Shown piece by piece: positions 50,790-59,723 of a stretch of DNA of 64,000 nt. Each line of letters begins with the position of its first letter. The stretch's first letter is position 1. Both the position numbers and the translations under genes were made by a program. The DNA lies in the NCBI GenBank assembly GCA_045642485.1, contig JAZUIV010000002.1:12295-76294 (forward strand). Direction: 5' to 3'. Under the pieces are notes generated by a model. That model was not told the origin of the DNA, searched no databases, and was given only the letters and a program-made list of their open reading frames with translations. The stretch comes from Cacconaster sp045642485. GTDB taxonomy: Bacteria; Bacteroidota; Bacteroidia; Bacteroidales; UBA932.

Positions 50790-51368
50790 CTACGATTCAA
50801 GCATTTCCATAACCGGTTTGAGGGACCTGGCCGCTATCCCCTGTCTTATAGCTTCTTTCTGCTTCGCTTCAAGCTGTTTTGAGAGATTTCTTAGATATGT
50901 TTCAAGATCGACCGACTGAGGGATGTCCATCTTTTTCCTGATTTTGTACCGTCTGTTGTAAAACGAAACCGGATGATCATACCCGCAGGCATAATCCACG
51001 TCAGCCGCAGACAGTCCCATGGCCAGCAGACTGCAAAAATCCAAATCAAGCTGAGTCAGAAGAGGATATCTCTTTCTGAGATATTCGGTCAGCCCGTAGC
51101 AGTATCGGTTTGACAGGACCGGAAGGACCGTCACCATAGTCTGGGATTTCGAAATTTTAATGGAGAAACTTTTACGGAGCCTCTTCATCAGCAGGACTGG
51201 ATTGTCTCCACTTGCAGAGAGGGTTGCCATAACGTCTGAAACTATCTCAACGGCTGCATCTATGGCCCTTTTCTCCCCGAACTCCAGTTCATAAAGAAAA
51301 ATCAGAATCTTTCGGGTCCACCTGCGCTGACGGATGTCCCTTACCGCCAGGAACACCACAAGAGCCAA
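50790..51368 (-). CDS. HTH regulator, probably with a membrane anchor lost to a homopolymer frameshift
   Basis: This 192-residue frame starts at TTG. The C-terminal part (LTQLDLDFCSLLAMGLSAAD, about 103-122, then YNRRYKIRKKM) resembles the LuxR-like helix-turn-helix of Bacteroidetes membrane-anchored regulators. The frame lacks a good start. Upstream it reads straight into hydrophobic sequence (FFSLILLLLALVVFLAV) with no start codon. An ATG at 51405, four bases after the aroE stop, is out of frame by one base across a run of eight T (51386-51393). With seven T the two join as MSNIFFSLILLLLALVV, a perfect membrane anchor. This could be a sequencing error, a true mutation or slippage. Regulatory target unknown. 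Confidence 0.6.
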   Translation of the reverse strand: MALVVFLAVRDIRQRRWTRKILIFLYELEFGEKRAIDAAVEIVSDVMATLSASGDNPVLLMKRLRKSFSIKISKSQTMVTVLPVLSNRYCYGLTEYLRKRYPLLTQLDLDFCSLLAMGLSAADVDYACGYDHPVSFYNRRYKIRKKMDIPQSVDLETYLRNLSKQLEAKQKEAIRQGIAARSLKPVMEMLES

Positions 51369-51409
51369 AAGAAGAAGGATAAGCGAAAAAAAATATATTA
51401 CTCATAATT

Positions 51410-52174
51410 TTATTTGATGCGGAACTTGCTTAATTTCTGCAAGTCAGGATGTTTCCCAGTCATAACGGCGAAACCCGCGGCAGCTTGCTCCACAAGCCAT
51501 TCCGTACCGTGGACATAACGGCATCCGGATTTCCTGCACAAGTTCAGCAATCCGGGGTCCCTGTAGTTGGCCTCGACGACGGTTCTGCCCGTCAGGTCAA
51601 GTTGCCGCATATATTCGGGCACAAGCGGAATCGTATGGATAAGAATGTCAAAGCCGCACTCTGACAAAGATTCCCTGTCCGGGCGGACAGGCTCAAGATT
51701 TTCCACTGATTCACAGAATATCCGGGCCTTGGAGAAATCCCTGTTGGCCACTTTGGTCGGGAATCCCAGCATAGCAGAAGCCAAGGCCGCCGCCTTTCCG
51801 GCACCGCCGCACCCCGTGACAAGTACCCGCGGGCAACCGATGAAGCCCTCTGTCAGATTCCTCAGGATAGTCTGGACAGCAGTAAAATCCGTATTGTATG
51901 CCTTGACTCCGGACTTCTCCTTGACAAGGAGATTGGTAGCCTTCAGAAAAGCCGCCGCTTCATCTGTGGCATCGGCACGGAGAAAAGCCTTCTCCTTGAA
52001 TGGAGCCGTCACATTGATTGCATCATAATCCCGCTCGAAAAGGGATATGGCTTCATCGAAAGAGTCCGTTTCAATCAATTCATATGTATCTTCAGTGCAG
52101 GGATAGCCGGCACGGAACAGTTCCGGGCTCAGGCTGTGGCCGATCGGGTATCCTATGAGGCCGAAACGTCTCAT
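51410..52174 (-). CDS. aroE: Shikimate dehydrogenase
   Basis: This 254-residue enzyme reduces 3-dehydroshikimate with NADPH. It has RRFGLIGYPIGHSLSPELFR (substrate site), AINVTAPFKEKAFLRADATD (catalytic Lys; the family's NVTxP), AYNTDFTAVQTIL, VLVTGCGGAGKAAALASAML (nucleotide loop) and VVEANYRDPGLL. The start overlaps the end of the upstream methyltransferase gene by four bases (ATGA). It belongs to the run lysS-methyltransferase-aroE. Confidence 0.95.
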   Translation of the reverse strand: MRRFGLIGYPIGHSLSPELFRAGYPCTEDTYELIETDSFDEAISLFERDYDAINVTAPFKEKAFLRADATDEAAAFLKATNLLVKEKSGVKAYNTDFTAVQTILRNLTEGFIGCPRVLVTGCGGAGKAAALASAMLGFPTKVANRDFSKARIFCESVENLEPVRPDRESLSECGFDILIHTIPLVPEYMRQLDLTGRTVVEANYRDPGLLNLCRKSGCRYVHGTEWLVEQAAAGFAVMTGKHPDLQKLSKFRIK

Positions 52175-52950
52175 CTTTTAGGGGTATTCCTCTGTCGGAC
52201 AGCCTCGAAGCAGAGTATTGCAGCCGATACGGACACGTTAAGGGAATCCATCAGGCCGGCCATAGGAATCCGTATCCTTGAATCCGAACGCACGCGCCAG
52301 AAATCCGTCAGCCCCTTGTCCTCGGTTCCGAAGACAAGCGCCGTGCCCCCTGTCATATCCGTGTCGTAATAGATTTCTGAATCCTGCAACTGCGCCGTCA
52401 GCACATTGAGCCCTGCCGACTTTATCACTCCGTATGCCTCCTCGGAAGTACAGCAGACCGTAGTGACACTGAATACAGCCCCAAGACTCGCGCGAATCAG
52501 ATTGGGATTGTAGAGGTCCGTAAGCGGGTCGCATATGAATACAGCATCCACCCCCGCGGCGTCAGCCGTGCGGAGGACCGCGCCCAGATTGCCGGGCTTC
52601 TCAACGCTTTCGAGGACCAGAACCAGGGACTTGGTGGAAAGTCGCAACTTCGCAACTTCTGCGTACCTGGCCTTCATAACCGCAATCACCCCTTCAGTGC
52701 CTTCCCTGTATGCAATCTTGCCATAAACCTTCTCATTAACCCCGAAAACCGGGCAGGAAGGTATTCCGGGGACGTTGTTTTCATCCGTACAGAAAATCTC
52801 CACCGGCTCGAAACCGCAGGCCATCGCCCTTTCGATCTCTCTCCTTCCCTCCACAACAAAAACCCCGCGTGACCGGCGTTCGCGGGATTTTGTTTCAAGG
52901 GTCACAAGATCCTTGATTTTCGGATTCTGCAAAGACGAAATCAGTTCCAT
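52171..52950 (-). CDS. TrmH/SpoU family RNA 2'-O-methyltransferase
   Basis: This 259-residue protein has an N-terminal substrate-binding domain (SLQNPKIKDLVTLETKSRER, GVFVVEGRREIERAMACGFE) and the SPOUT catalytic domain with LVLESVEKPGNLGAVLRTAD (motif 1), NLIRASLGAVFSVT (motif 2) and LVFGTEDKGLTDFW followed by RIPMAGLMDSLNVSVSAAIL (motif 3, trefoil knot). It methylates ribose in rRNA or tRNA; the target base is not clear. It begins on the base after the lysS stop codon. Confidence 0.93.
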   Translation of the reverse strand: MELISSLQNPKIKDLVTLETKSRERRSRGVFVVEGRREIERAMACGFEPVEIFCTDENNVPGIPSCPVFGVNEKVYGKIAYREGTEGVIAVMKARYAEVAKLRLSTKSLVLVLESVEKPGNLGAVLRTADAAGVDAVFICDPLTDLYNPNLIRASLGAVFSVTTVCCTSEEAYGVIKSAGLNVLTAQLQDSEIYYDTDMTGGTALVFGTEDKGLTDFWRVRSDSRIRIPMAGLMDSLNVSVSAAILCFEAVRQRNTPKR

Positions 52951-54492
52951 CTACTCCTGTTCGTTATTCTGGGGCGACCTGGTCGCCTGAGGGCGCATCT
53001 GCGGGAAGAAGAGGACGTCCTGAATGGTGGTGGCTCCCGTCATCATCATAGTCAGACGGTCGATACCCATACCAAGCCCCGATGTAGGAGGCATTCCGTA
53101 TTCCAACGCGCGGACGAAGTCCATATCGATATACATTGCCTCGTCGTCTCCGGCATTTTTCAGGCGGGCCTGCTCATTGAAGCGGTCCAGCTGGTCGATG
53201 GGGTCGTTCAGCTCGCTGTAAGCGTTGGCCAGTTCCTTCCCGTTGACGAAAAGTTCGAACCTTTCCGTAAGTGCGGGATTCTCCCTGTGGCGCTTGGTCA
53301 GAGGGCTCATCTCCACGGGATAATCCGTAATGAAAGTGGGTTGGATGAGGTTCTTCTCGCAATATTCGCCGAAGATGGCATCAATCAGCTTGCCCACTCC
53401 CATCTCCTTGGAAACCGGCACGTTCAGTTTGGCGCAGACCTCACGCAGAGCGGCCTCGTCCATACCTGCCACATCCACACCGGCATATTCCTTTATTGCC
53501 TCAAGCATAGGAAGTTTGCGATAAGGAGCCTTGAACTCAATCTCGTTGCCCCAGACGTCGAATTTGGTCTTGCCGTTGATGGTCATAGCTATCTTCTCGA
53601 GCATCTTCTCGACGAACTCCATCATCCATTTGTAGTCCTTGTAGGCCACGTATATCTCCATACAGGTGAATTCAGGATTGTGAGTGCGGTCCATACCCTC
53701 ATTGCGGAAATCCTTCGCGAATTCATATACACCACTGAATCCACCGACTATCAGTCTCTTGAGATACAGTTCATTGGCGATACGCAGGTACAGGGGAATA
53801 TCCAAAGTGTTGTGATGGGTGATGAAAGGACGCGCGGTCGCACCGCCGGGTATCGACTGGAGAATCGGAGTCTCCACCTCAAGGCATCCGTTCTCATTGA
53901 AATACTCTCTCATAGTGGCGATGATTTTCGCCCTCTTGACGAAAGTATCCTTGACCTGGGGATTTACAATGAGATCCACATATCTCATCCTGTATCTCAA
54001 CTCGGGATCGGAGAAGGCGTCATACACCTCTCCTTCCTTTTCCTTGACAATGGGCAGGACTCTCAATGACTTGCTCAAGACGGTAAGGTTCTTTGCGTGG
54101 ATGGAAAGCTGGCCTGTCTGGGTAATGAAGGCGAAACCCTCGATACCGATGATGTCGCCGATGTCAAGCAACTTCTTGAAAACGGTGTTATAGAGGGTCT
54201 TGTCCTCTTCAGGGCAGATTTCGTCGCGCTTCACATAGACCTGAATACGGCCCGTGCTGTCCTGCAGTTCGATGAATGATGCCGCTCCCATAATGCGGCG
54301 GCTCATCATACGGCCTGCAATCACAACCTGAGGAAAACTGTTCTTTTCGGGGTCATAACCGTCCTTGATTTCCTGCGCAGTGGCATTGACTTTATATTGT
54401 GCGGCCGGGTAGGGTTCAATCCCCAGTTCCCTGAGTTTTGCAAGCGATTCCCTTCTGCCTATTTCCTGTTCGTTGAGATCTGTGAATTCCAT
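52951..54492 (-). CDS. lysS: Lysyl-tRNA synthetase, class II
   Basis: This 513-residue enzyme has an OB-fold anticodon domain (VVIAGRMMSRRIMGAASFIE, IQVYVKRDEI) and a class II catalytic core: motif 1 region, FRNEGMDRTHNPEFTCMEIY (motif 2), and GLGMGIDRLTMMMTGATTIQ with DVLFFPQMRP (motif 3 and end). MEFTDLNEQEIGRRESLAKL is the proper N-terminus, so the start is the ATG at 54492; a longer frame adds 16 unsupported codons. It lies seven bases after the B12 ATPase gene, so riboswitch-controlled read-through is possible. Confidence 0.96.
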   Translation of the reverse strand: MEFTDLNEQEIGRRESLAKLRELGIEPYPAAQYKVNATAQEIKDGYDPEKNSFPQVVIAGRMMSRRIMGAASFIELQDSTGRIQVYVKRDEICPEEDKTLYNTVFKKLLDIGDIIGIEGFAFITQTGQLSIHAKNLTVLSKSLRVLPIVKEKEGEVYDAFSDPELRYRMRYVDLIVNPQVKDTFVKRAKIIATMREYFNENGCLEVETPILQSIPGGATARPFITHHNTLDIPLYLRIANELYLKRLIVGGFSGVYEFAKDFRNEGMDRTHNPEFTCMEIYVAYKDYKWMMEFVEKMLEKIAMTINGKTKFDVWGNEIEFKAPYRKLPMLEAIKEYAGVDVAGMDEAALREVCAKLNVPVSKEMGVGKLIDAIFGEYCEKNLIQPTFITDYPVEMSPLTKRHRENPALTERFELFVNGKELANAYSELNDPIDQLDRFNEQARLKNAGDDEAMYIDMDFVRALEYGMPPTSGLGMGIDRLTMMMTGATTIQDVLFFPQMRPQATRSPQNNEQE

Positions 54493-54499
54493 TTGTATT

Positions 54500-55267
54500 T
54501 TAATTGATTCCGGACGCGAAAATAAACATTTTTGGGTCAAATTTCAAATCCCCGCGGCTGAAAAAAGTCTCAATGGTTCCGTCTGAAGCCAACTTTTCCG
54601 GAGTCCCGCTGACAATGCCCCCACCCTTACGCATAAGCCACAGAGTATGAGCAGTCCGAAGCGCAGTGTCAAGATCGTGCGTGGAAACTATGATTGACTT
54701 CCCCTGCTCATCCGCCAGACGCCTCAGGAGAAGCATCATCTCAGCCCTGCTGGTGATATCAAGGAACGCTGTGGGTTCGTCGAGAATTATGACGGGGCAT
54801 TCCTGGGCCAAAGCCTTGGCTATGAAGGCTTTCTGCCTCTCGCCATCACTGAGTTCCGCGAGTTGTTTGCCCTCCAGTGCCATTATTCCGGTAAGAGTCA
54901 GGGCAGTGTCAACAATCTCCCGGTCCTTTCCGGTCAATCTTCCGAAAAAACCGGTATAGGGAAGCCGGCCCGTCGAGACCAGTTCCCGGACAGTGACTCC
55001 TCCGGGACAGACCTTCTCCGTGAGCACGATTCCCATTACCCTTGAGAAATGTTCCGGGCTGAGCCGCCCCATTTCCCGCCCCATAATTTCCAACCTCCCT
55101 TCAAGAGGTCTGACAAATCCGCATAACGTCTTGAGCAGAGTCGATTTGCCAGCCCCGTTGAGTCCGAGCAGGCAGACCAGTTCCCCTTCATTCAGATTCA
55201 GATTCAAACCCCTGTAAAGCGGGGTGTCATACCCAATCGAAAGATTGTTCGCGTTTATTGCCACCAT
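54500..55267 (-). CDS. btuD: Vitamin B12 ABC transporter ATP-binding protein
   Basis: This 255-residue ATPase of the FecE/BtuD type has Walker A LLGLNGAGKSTLLKTLCGFV (about 34-53), signature ELSDGERQKAFIAKALAQ, Walker B PVIILDEPTAFLD and H-loop VSTHDLD. Q-loop MGIVLTEKV is a little unusual: the expected Gln is replaced. It powers the permease at 55269 and lies one base from it. B12 specificity comes from the upstream riboswitch. ATG at 55267 is used; an earlier start would overlap the permease gene. Confidence 0.9.
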   Translation of the reverse strand: MVAINANNLSIGYDTPLYRGLNLNLNEGELVCLLGLNGAGKSTLLKTLCGFVRPLEGRLEIMGREMGRLSPEHFSRVMGIVLTEKVCPGGVTVRELVSTGRLPYTGFFGRLTGKDREIVDTALTLTGIMALEGKQLAELSDGERQKAFIAKALAQECPVIILDEPTAFLDITSRAEMMLLLRRLADEQGKSIIVSTHDLDTALRTAHTLWLMRKGGGIVSGTPEKLASDGTIETFFSRGDLKFDPKMFIFASGIN

Positions 55268-55268
55268 T

Positions 55269-56282
55269 TCAAAACAGATTCTGATTATGTTTACGGCTGA
55301 CAATCACATAGATTATGACCGGAGCGCATATTATCGGCGTTATGGCATTGAGGGGGAGCGACTGTCCGCCGCCCGGCAAGACTGTCAGCAGATTGCACAG
55401 CAGGGCAATTCCTGCTCCCGTCAGGATGGTCACCGGCACCAGCCGGATGTGGTTGGATGTGCCGAGCATCAGCCGGGCCATATGGGGTACTGCAAGGCCT
55501 ATGAATGATACAGGCCCGCAGAATGCCGTGACGGCTGCAGTAAGAACTCCGGTACAGAGCAGTATCAGCACCCTCGCCCTTTCAATCCTGATTCCCAGGT
55601 TGGCCGCATACGCCTCTCCCAGAAGCAGGGCGTTCATCGGTTTTATCAGGAGAATTGAAAGCAGCAGCCCGGCGGAGGCGGCAGCCGTAAAGACAGGAAG
55701 TTTTTCCGCAGACACGCTCCCGAAATCTCCCATTCCCCACATCACGTATTGATGGACCGTATCCGCAGCGGCCCTGTAGTTCAGTATGGATATGACGGAT
55801 GAGGCGAGATATCCCACCATTATTCCGATTATCAGAAGCATCACGTTACTTCTCACTTTCCTGGAGAACCGGATTATGAGAGCCAGGATGACTGAAGCGC
55901 CGATAAAAGCGGAAATTATAACGGAAAAATAACTGCTTGTCCCAAGATATATCATCACGACCGCCACTCCAAGATTGGCACCGTCACTGATTCCGAGGAT
56001 GGAGGGGCCCGCAAGAGGGTTTCTGAAGAGAGTCTGGAGCATAAGTCCGCCCACCGCAAGGCAGGCCCCCGCGACCGCAGCCGTAACTGCCTGAGGGAGG
56101 CGGTTCTGCAGGATAATATCCCGCCAGGTTGACTTCCCCTCGTAAGAACCGGCAAGGATATCGAGCACATCTTCCACTGGGATGTGCACAGCTCCGTACA
56201 TAAGGCTCGCGGCAAAAAGCAGGACTACCGCAAGGGATGGAATCAGAATCCTCAATATCTCTTTTGCATCAGTTTTCATCAT
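55269..56282 (-). CDS. btuC: Vitamin B12 ABC transporter permease (FecCD/BtuC family)
   Basis: This 337-residue membrane protein has about ten helices. Family marks are LQNRLPQAVTAAVAGACLAV, GGLMLQTLFRNPLAGPSILG, GISDGANLGVAV and near the end FCGPVSFIGLAVPHMARLML, then LPLNAITPIICAPVIIYVI. It forms the inner-membrane channel for cobalamin with the ATPase. It overlaps the end of the binding-protein gene by 14 bases. The FecCD fold is shared with heme and siderophore importers; the riboswitch points to B12. Confidence 0.9.
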   Translation of the reverse strand: MMKTDAKEILRILIPSLAVVLLFAASLMYGAVHIPVEDVLDILAGSYEGKSTWRDIILQNRLPQAVTAAVAGACLAVGGLMLQTLFRNPLAGPSILGISDGANLGVAVVMIYLGTSSYFSVIISAFIGASVILALIIRFSRKVRSNVMLLIIGIMVGYLASSVISILNYRAAADTVHQYVMWGMGDFGSVSAEKLPVFTAAASAGLLLSILLIKPMNALLLGEAYAANLGIRIERARVLILLCTGVLTAAVTAFCGPVSFIGLAVPHMARLMLGTSNHIRLVPVTILTGAGIALLCNLLTVLPGGGQSLPLNAITPIICAPVIIYVIVSRKHNQNLF

Positions 56283-57420
56283 CGGTTTTCAACGGGAAAT
56301 AATAAGCGGGGATATGCTCCGGCAACAATTCCGGATGGTAGATATGGATGAAATCGGCCAGAATAAGGTCCGGGTGGAGAAAAATGTCGTCATAATATTT
56401 CGTAACGCCCGTATTGCAGGCATAGACCGAATGGTTCTGAAATGCCTTGAAGGATTTGTACGGAGGATAATCGGACTCCATATCCCCATATGTGAGGGGT
56501 TTGCGGGAATTGTACTTGATGAGCCAATAATCCGCATCAACCGCCCGTTCGAGCACGGTCTCAAACGGTAGAGGCACGCTCCCTCCCCCGCACAGCCCGT
56601 CGAAGAGATAATCGGCTCCGGCATCTCTGTGCAGAGTTCCGACATAGCTGTCCCCGGCCGGCATCGGCCACTGTCCCCCATAGCGTCTTTCCAGCATCAC
56701 TGTCGGTTTCTCCACCGCCGTGGCGGCAAGCCTCTTGAGAGCATTGTACTTTCTCTCGGTCCGACAGAACAGCGAGTCCCCTTCGGCCTGCCTGCCGAAC
56801 AGACGGCTGAAGAACCGTACCCATTCGGCCCGTCCGAGAGGGTGATTCTCCATATAATCCGCCGCTTCTATTATCGGTACCCCGATTTTTTCTGCGGCAC
56901 CGTAACTGCTGTTCTCAAAGGGGGATGCTATTATAACTTCCGTTTCCATCTCCACGATTTTCTCGACGTTGGGAGAGGTTGACGGCCCCAAATCGGCTAT
57001 TTCGCCTTTTTCCACCAGTCTGAGGGTCTCTTTCGAGGTAATATATTCCGTTTCGCAGATTCCGCAGACATTGCCCAGACATCCCATCTGCTCCAGCAGC
57101 GAGGCCACAGTCGTCGTGTAGATTGCCACCTTCCGGACCGGTGTTCTGACAAGGATTCCTTCGGGAAGATTGTCGGGCAGCACCGCTTCGCGGTCAACCA
57201 GCAGATACAGGCGTCTGGTCCGAAGAGTATCCCAAGGGTCCCGCAGTGAGACCGCAGTATATCCTTCACACTCCGTTATCCGGAAACCAGCGGCATAGTG
57301 CAGAGGAACTTCCGTACCGGGCACTTCTCCATAACCGTGGCCACCGCCACGACAACCGAATAGAGAGGCTGTCAGAAGCAGGGCCACTGTCAATCTGCCG
57401 ATATATGACAATCCGTTCAT
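56269..57420 (-). CDS. btuF: Vitamin B12-binding lipoprotein (BtuF-like ABC solute-binding protein)
   Basis: This 383-residue protein has a signal peptide with lipobox SLFGCRGG. The periplasmic-binding class III fold shows in VASLLEQMGCLGNVCGICET, IADLGPSTSPNVEKIVEMET, EVIIASPFE and DYWLIKYNSRKPLTYGD. It would capture corrinoid in the periplasm and hand it to the permease. ATG at 57420 starts the signal peptide; the frame runs 110 codons further upstream into the receptor gene, where it is only a shadow. Confidence 0.87.
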   Translation of the reverse strand: MNGLSYIGRLTVALLLTASLFGCRGGGHGYGEVPGTEVPLHYAAGFRITECEGYTAVSLRDPWDTLRTRRLYLLVDREAVLPDNLPEGILVRTPVRKVAIYTTTVASLLEQMGCLGNVCGICETEYITSKETLRLVEKGEIADLGPSTSPNVEKIVEMETEVIIASPFENSSYGAAEKIGVPIIEAADYMENHPLGRAEWVRFFSRLFGRQAEGDSLFCRTERKYNALKRLAATAVEKPTVMLERRYGGQWPMPAGDSYVGTLHRDAGADYLFDGLCGGGSVPLPFETVLERAVDADYWLIKYNSRKPLTYGDMESDYPPYKSFKAFQNHSVYACNTGVTKYYDDIFLHPDLILADFIHIYHPELLPEHIPAYYFPLKTDDEN

Positions 57421-57422
57421 AG

Positions 57423-59261
57423 TCAGAATCTGTATTCCACCCCACCCATTATGCTTGCTCCGGGCATCGGATATCCTGATACCATCTCGTATCTGCAATT
57501 GAAAATATTCTTTCCCATAATGCTGAAAGTGAATCGCTTCAGCGACTTGCTCAAAGTCGCATCGACCGTTGTCCAGGACGGAATGTCCACTCCGTAGGCG
57601 TCGGTTGACAGAGAGTGGGAATTCACCATTGCCGCCAGACTCCATCCCCGGAATCCGGCCGTCACATTCACGACCGTCCTGTGCTTCGAGTGATACGGAA
57701 TCTTCGTCCCGGCCTCCAGGGTGTAACGCACGTTCAATCCGCACTGCCACCCTCCGTTTCCGAATCTGAAACCGGCATTGGCATCCACTCCGTATATTTT
57801 CGAAGTCTCCAGATTATACATCATCCAGACGAACGGATCTTCGGTTGGGGCAGATATAATTTTGTCTTTCAAATAGTTGAAATATCCGTCCACGCCTGCT
57901 TCGAACGACCATCCCCCTTCCGCAGCGGTTTTGGCCGAAATCCCGGCCTCTATCATCCATGCATCCTCAGGCTTCAGGTCAGGGTTGCCGATTCCCTCAT
58001 AGTACAGCTCATTGAAATCGGGCACCCTGTATGCGCGCCGTCCGGATGCGGTGACATTCAGCCATTTCGCCGGCAGGAACCTCAAAGCCAGAAGCGGAGT
58101 TAAGCAATTGTACCTTGCAGATCCCTTGTCAAAGGCACCTATGTAGTTCGCTGAGGCTTCGGCCTTGAATTTCTCGAGATTGACCACCGCGGCGACTCTG
58201 GTTTCGGCGCTTATCCTGTAAGCGTTGTAATTGTCGGAATCAAGCCCCGACCATCCGAAATGGGCATCGGCATCGAACGACAGCGCCCTCATCACCCTGA
58301 AATTGTTGTCGGCATTGATCTGGATATCCTTCTGGCGATAGTCATTCTCATATTGGTCAGTGCCATACCATCCCTTGTAGACCAGCCTGTCGAATGCGGC
58401 CTTGGCTGTCAGTTTTGTTGAATACCTGTCGTTGACGTTTCTCCTGAAAGAGCCCTGCACAAAAGTGTTCAGATCCTTCTGCCTGTCCTCCGACAGATAG
58501 GTCACCGCGCCGGGGCAGCCCCGTTCGGCCGCATTGAAATAGGCTTTCACCCGCCAGTCACCGCTTCCGTCATTCAAATCCCCGAAAACGTCAAGTCCGG
58601 CCTTGCCCTGTTTCAAATCATTGTTGTCGCGTCGGACATCCCCCGACTCGGAAAAAGGGTCTGCATATTTGAAATCACCTTTGTAGAAGGTTCCCCTTCC
58701 ATAGGCGGACATCACAACCCTCTCCCCGACTTTCCAGTTGAACCTCGCGGCCGGGACGTATGTCCCGAACGAACCTCCGCTGAAGGATACTTTCCCGCCG
58801 AAATCCTTTCCGAACTCAAACACCGGCTTTGACGTCACCAGATTCACCTGACCCCGGACATAATCCACGTTCACGGCATCGACACCCTCCATACCGAGCA
58901 GTCCGAGATCAATCTGTCCGGACTTTGTCTCATTCACCTTCACCCCGTCTATCCTGATGTCCGCATAGCCCGGGCTCATACCTCTTATTATTATGGTCTT
59001 TTGACCGGAAAGCCCGCCATAGTCATTGAGATGTATCCCCGGAATCTGCTGAATCATCTCCCCCATTCCGCCCGGAACGGAAATCTTTACAGTGTCCACA
59101 CGGGACACCGTCACGTACCTGTCCGCGGCAACCACCGTAGCCGCAAGAGTGTCTGTTACATCATAATAATCGGTTGTCAGAGAATACCTTGTATTCTCTG
59201 AAGAGAAAGCGGAGACGGCACAAAGGCACATCATCCCCGCAACAGTAAGATTTTTGAACAT
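57423..59261 (-). CDS. btuB: TonB-dependent cobalamin receptor (BtuB-like)
   Basis: This 612-residue outer-membrane protein has a signal peptide (MFKNLTVAGMMCLCAVSAFS). The plug domain (about 40-160) has RVDTVKISVPGGMGEMIQQI, PGIHLNDYGGLSGQKTIIIR and GMSPGYADIRIDGVKV. A 22-strand-type barrel follows, ending ASIMGGVEYRF with terminal Phe. A clear TonB box is not obvious, perhaps DTLAATVVAADR near the start. There is no carboxypeptidase-like N-domain, so it is of BtuB type and not SusC type. It heads the B12 uptake operon and is the gene directly under riboswitch control. Confidence 0.9.
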   Translation of the reverse strand: MFKNLTVAGMMCLCAVSAFSSENTRYSLTTDYYDVTDTLAATVVAADRYVTVSRVDTVKISVPGGMGEMIQQIPGIHLNDYGGLSGQKTIIIRGMSPGYADIRIDGVKVNETKSGQIDLGLLGMEGVDAVNVDYVRGQVNLVTSKPVFEFGKDFGGKVSFSGGSFGTYVPAARFNWKVGERVVMSAYGRGTFYKGDFKYADPFSESGDVRRDNNDLKQGKAGLDVFGDLNDGSGDWRVKAYFNAAERGCPGAVTYLSEDRQKDLNTFVQGSFRRNVNDRYSTKLTAKAAFDRLVYKGWYGTDQYENDYRQKDIQINADNNFRVMRALSFDADAHFGWSGLDSDNYNAYRISAETRVAAVVNLEKFKAEASANYIGAFDKGSARYNCLTPLLALRFLPAKWLNVTASGRRAYRVPDFNELYYEGIGNPDLKPEDAWMIEAGISAKTAAEGGWSFEAGVDGYFNYLKDKIISAPTEDPFVWMMYNLETSKIYGVDANAGFRFGNGGWQCGLNVRYTLEAGTKIPYHSKHRTVVNVTAGFRGWSLAAMVNSHSLSTDAYGVDIPSWTTVDATLSKSLKRFTFSIMGKNIFNCRYEMVSGYPMPGASIMGGVEYRF

Positions 59262-59315
59262 AAAAACGTCTTTACGAGTGCCTGCCCCCGGGCCCTCTTT
59301 GTTTGACTTTGCTAT

Positions 59316-59447
59316 GGCAGGTCTTCTGACTCGTCCTTCACACGCGCCTTCCCATCGCAATGACAGTGGCTAAGAGTGCGTATGCATCCAAAGGACTTAC
59401 AGCTGCGGGCACAGTTCAGGTCTTGCACCTGATTCCCTTGACCATAA
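59316..59447 (-). promoter_or_regulatory. Cobalamin riboswitch
   Basis: Read on the minus strand, the conserved core is present in order: AAGGGAATCAGGTGCAAGAC, CTGTGCCCGCAGCTGTAA, the B12 box AGCCACTGTCATTGCGAT followed by GGGAAGGC (59346-59371), and GAGTCAGAAGACCTGCC (59316-59332). These are the invariant parts of the AdoCbl-type riboswitch. It lies in the 5' leader of btuB, about 55 bases before its start codon, and should shut off the operon when cobalamin is plentiful. A GC-rich segment (about 59281-59297) between it and the start codon may be the expression platform. Confidence 0.93.
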
Positions 59448-59453
59448 CCCACG

Positions 59454-59483
59454 CAAAGGTACAAAACATTCTTTTTATTCAAA
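59454..59483 (-). promoter_or_regulatory. Promoter of the B12 uptake operon
   Basis: Minus-strand TTTG (59480-59483), 18-base spacer, TACCTTTG (59454-59461), just before the riboswitch 5' end. Confidence 0.6.
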
Positions 59484-59532
59484 AAAATCTTGGAAGAATA
59501 GAAAAATAATACATATATTTGCACCTCCGAAA

Positions 59533-59617
59533 GGAGAGATGGTAGAGTGGTCTATTACGGCAGTCTTGAAAACTGTTGAGGTGAGAGCCTCCGGGGGTTC
59601 GAATCCCTCTCTCTCCG
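59533..59617 (+). tRNA. tRNA-Ser (anticodon UGA)
   Basis: An 85-base cloverleaf: acceptor arms GGAGAGA and TCTCTCC, anticodon loop CTTGAAA (anticodon TGA), long variable arm typical of Ser, and T-loop GGTTCGAATCC. The discriminator is G. The following bases are CAA, so the CCA end is not encoded. Confidence 0.97.
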
Positions 59618-59628
59618 CAAATCCTTGA

Positions 59629-59656
59629 AGCTCAGCGCACAGCGCTGGGCTTTTTT
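59629..59656 (+). terminator. Rho-independent terminator of tRNA-Ser
   Basis: A ten-bp stem AGCTCAGCGC with GCGCTGGGCT (one G-T pair), loop ACA, then six T starting 12 bases after the tRNA. Confidence 0.85.
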
Positions 59657-59662
59657 AATGCA

Positions 59663-59723
59663 CCGACCGTCAGAAGCCTGCTTCTGTAAGGGAGGTGCAT
59701 CGAAAAAGCCCAAAGGCAGCAGG
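59663..59723 (+). repeat. 61-bp direct repeat, copy A
   Basis: Identical over 61 bases to 59899-59959. It begins CCGACCGTCAGAAGCC and contains the central hairpin of the large palindrome. It lies left of the 48-bp tandem array. Confidence 0.85.

Noticed and set aside
57421..57750. 110-codon N-terminal extension of the B12-binding protein
   Set aside because: It lies in the receptor gene, and the signal peptide with lipobox begins at 57420.
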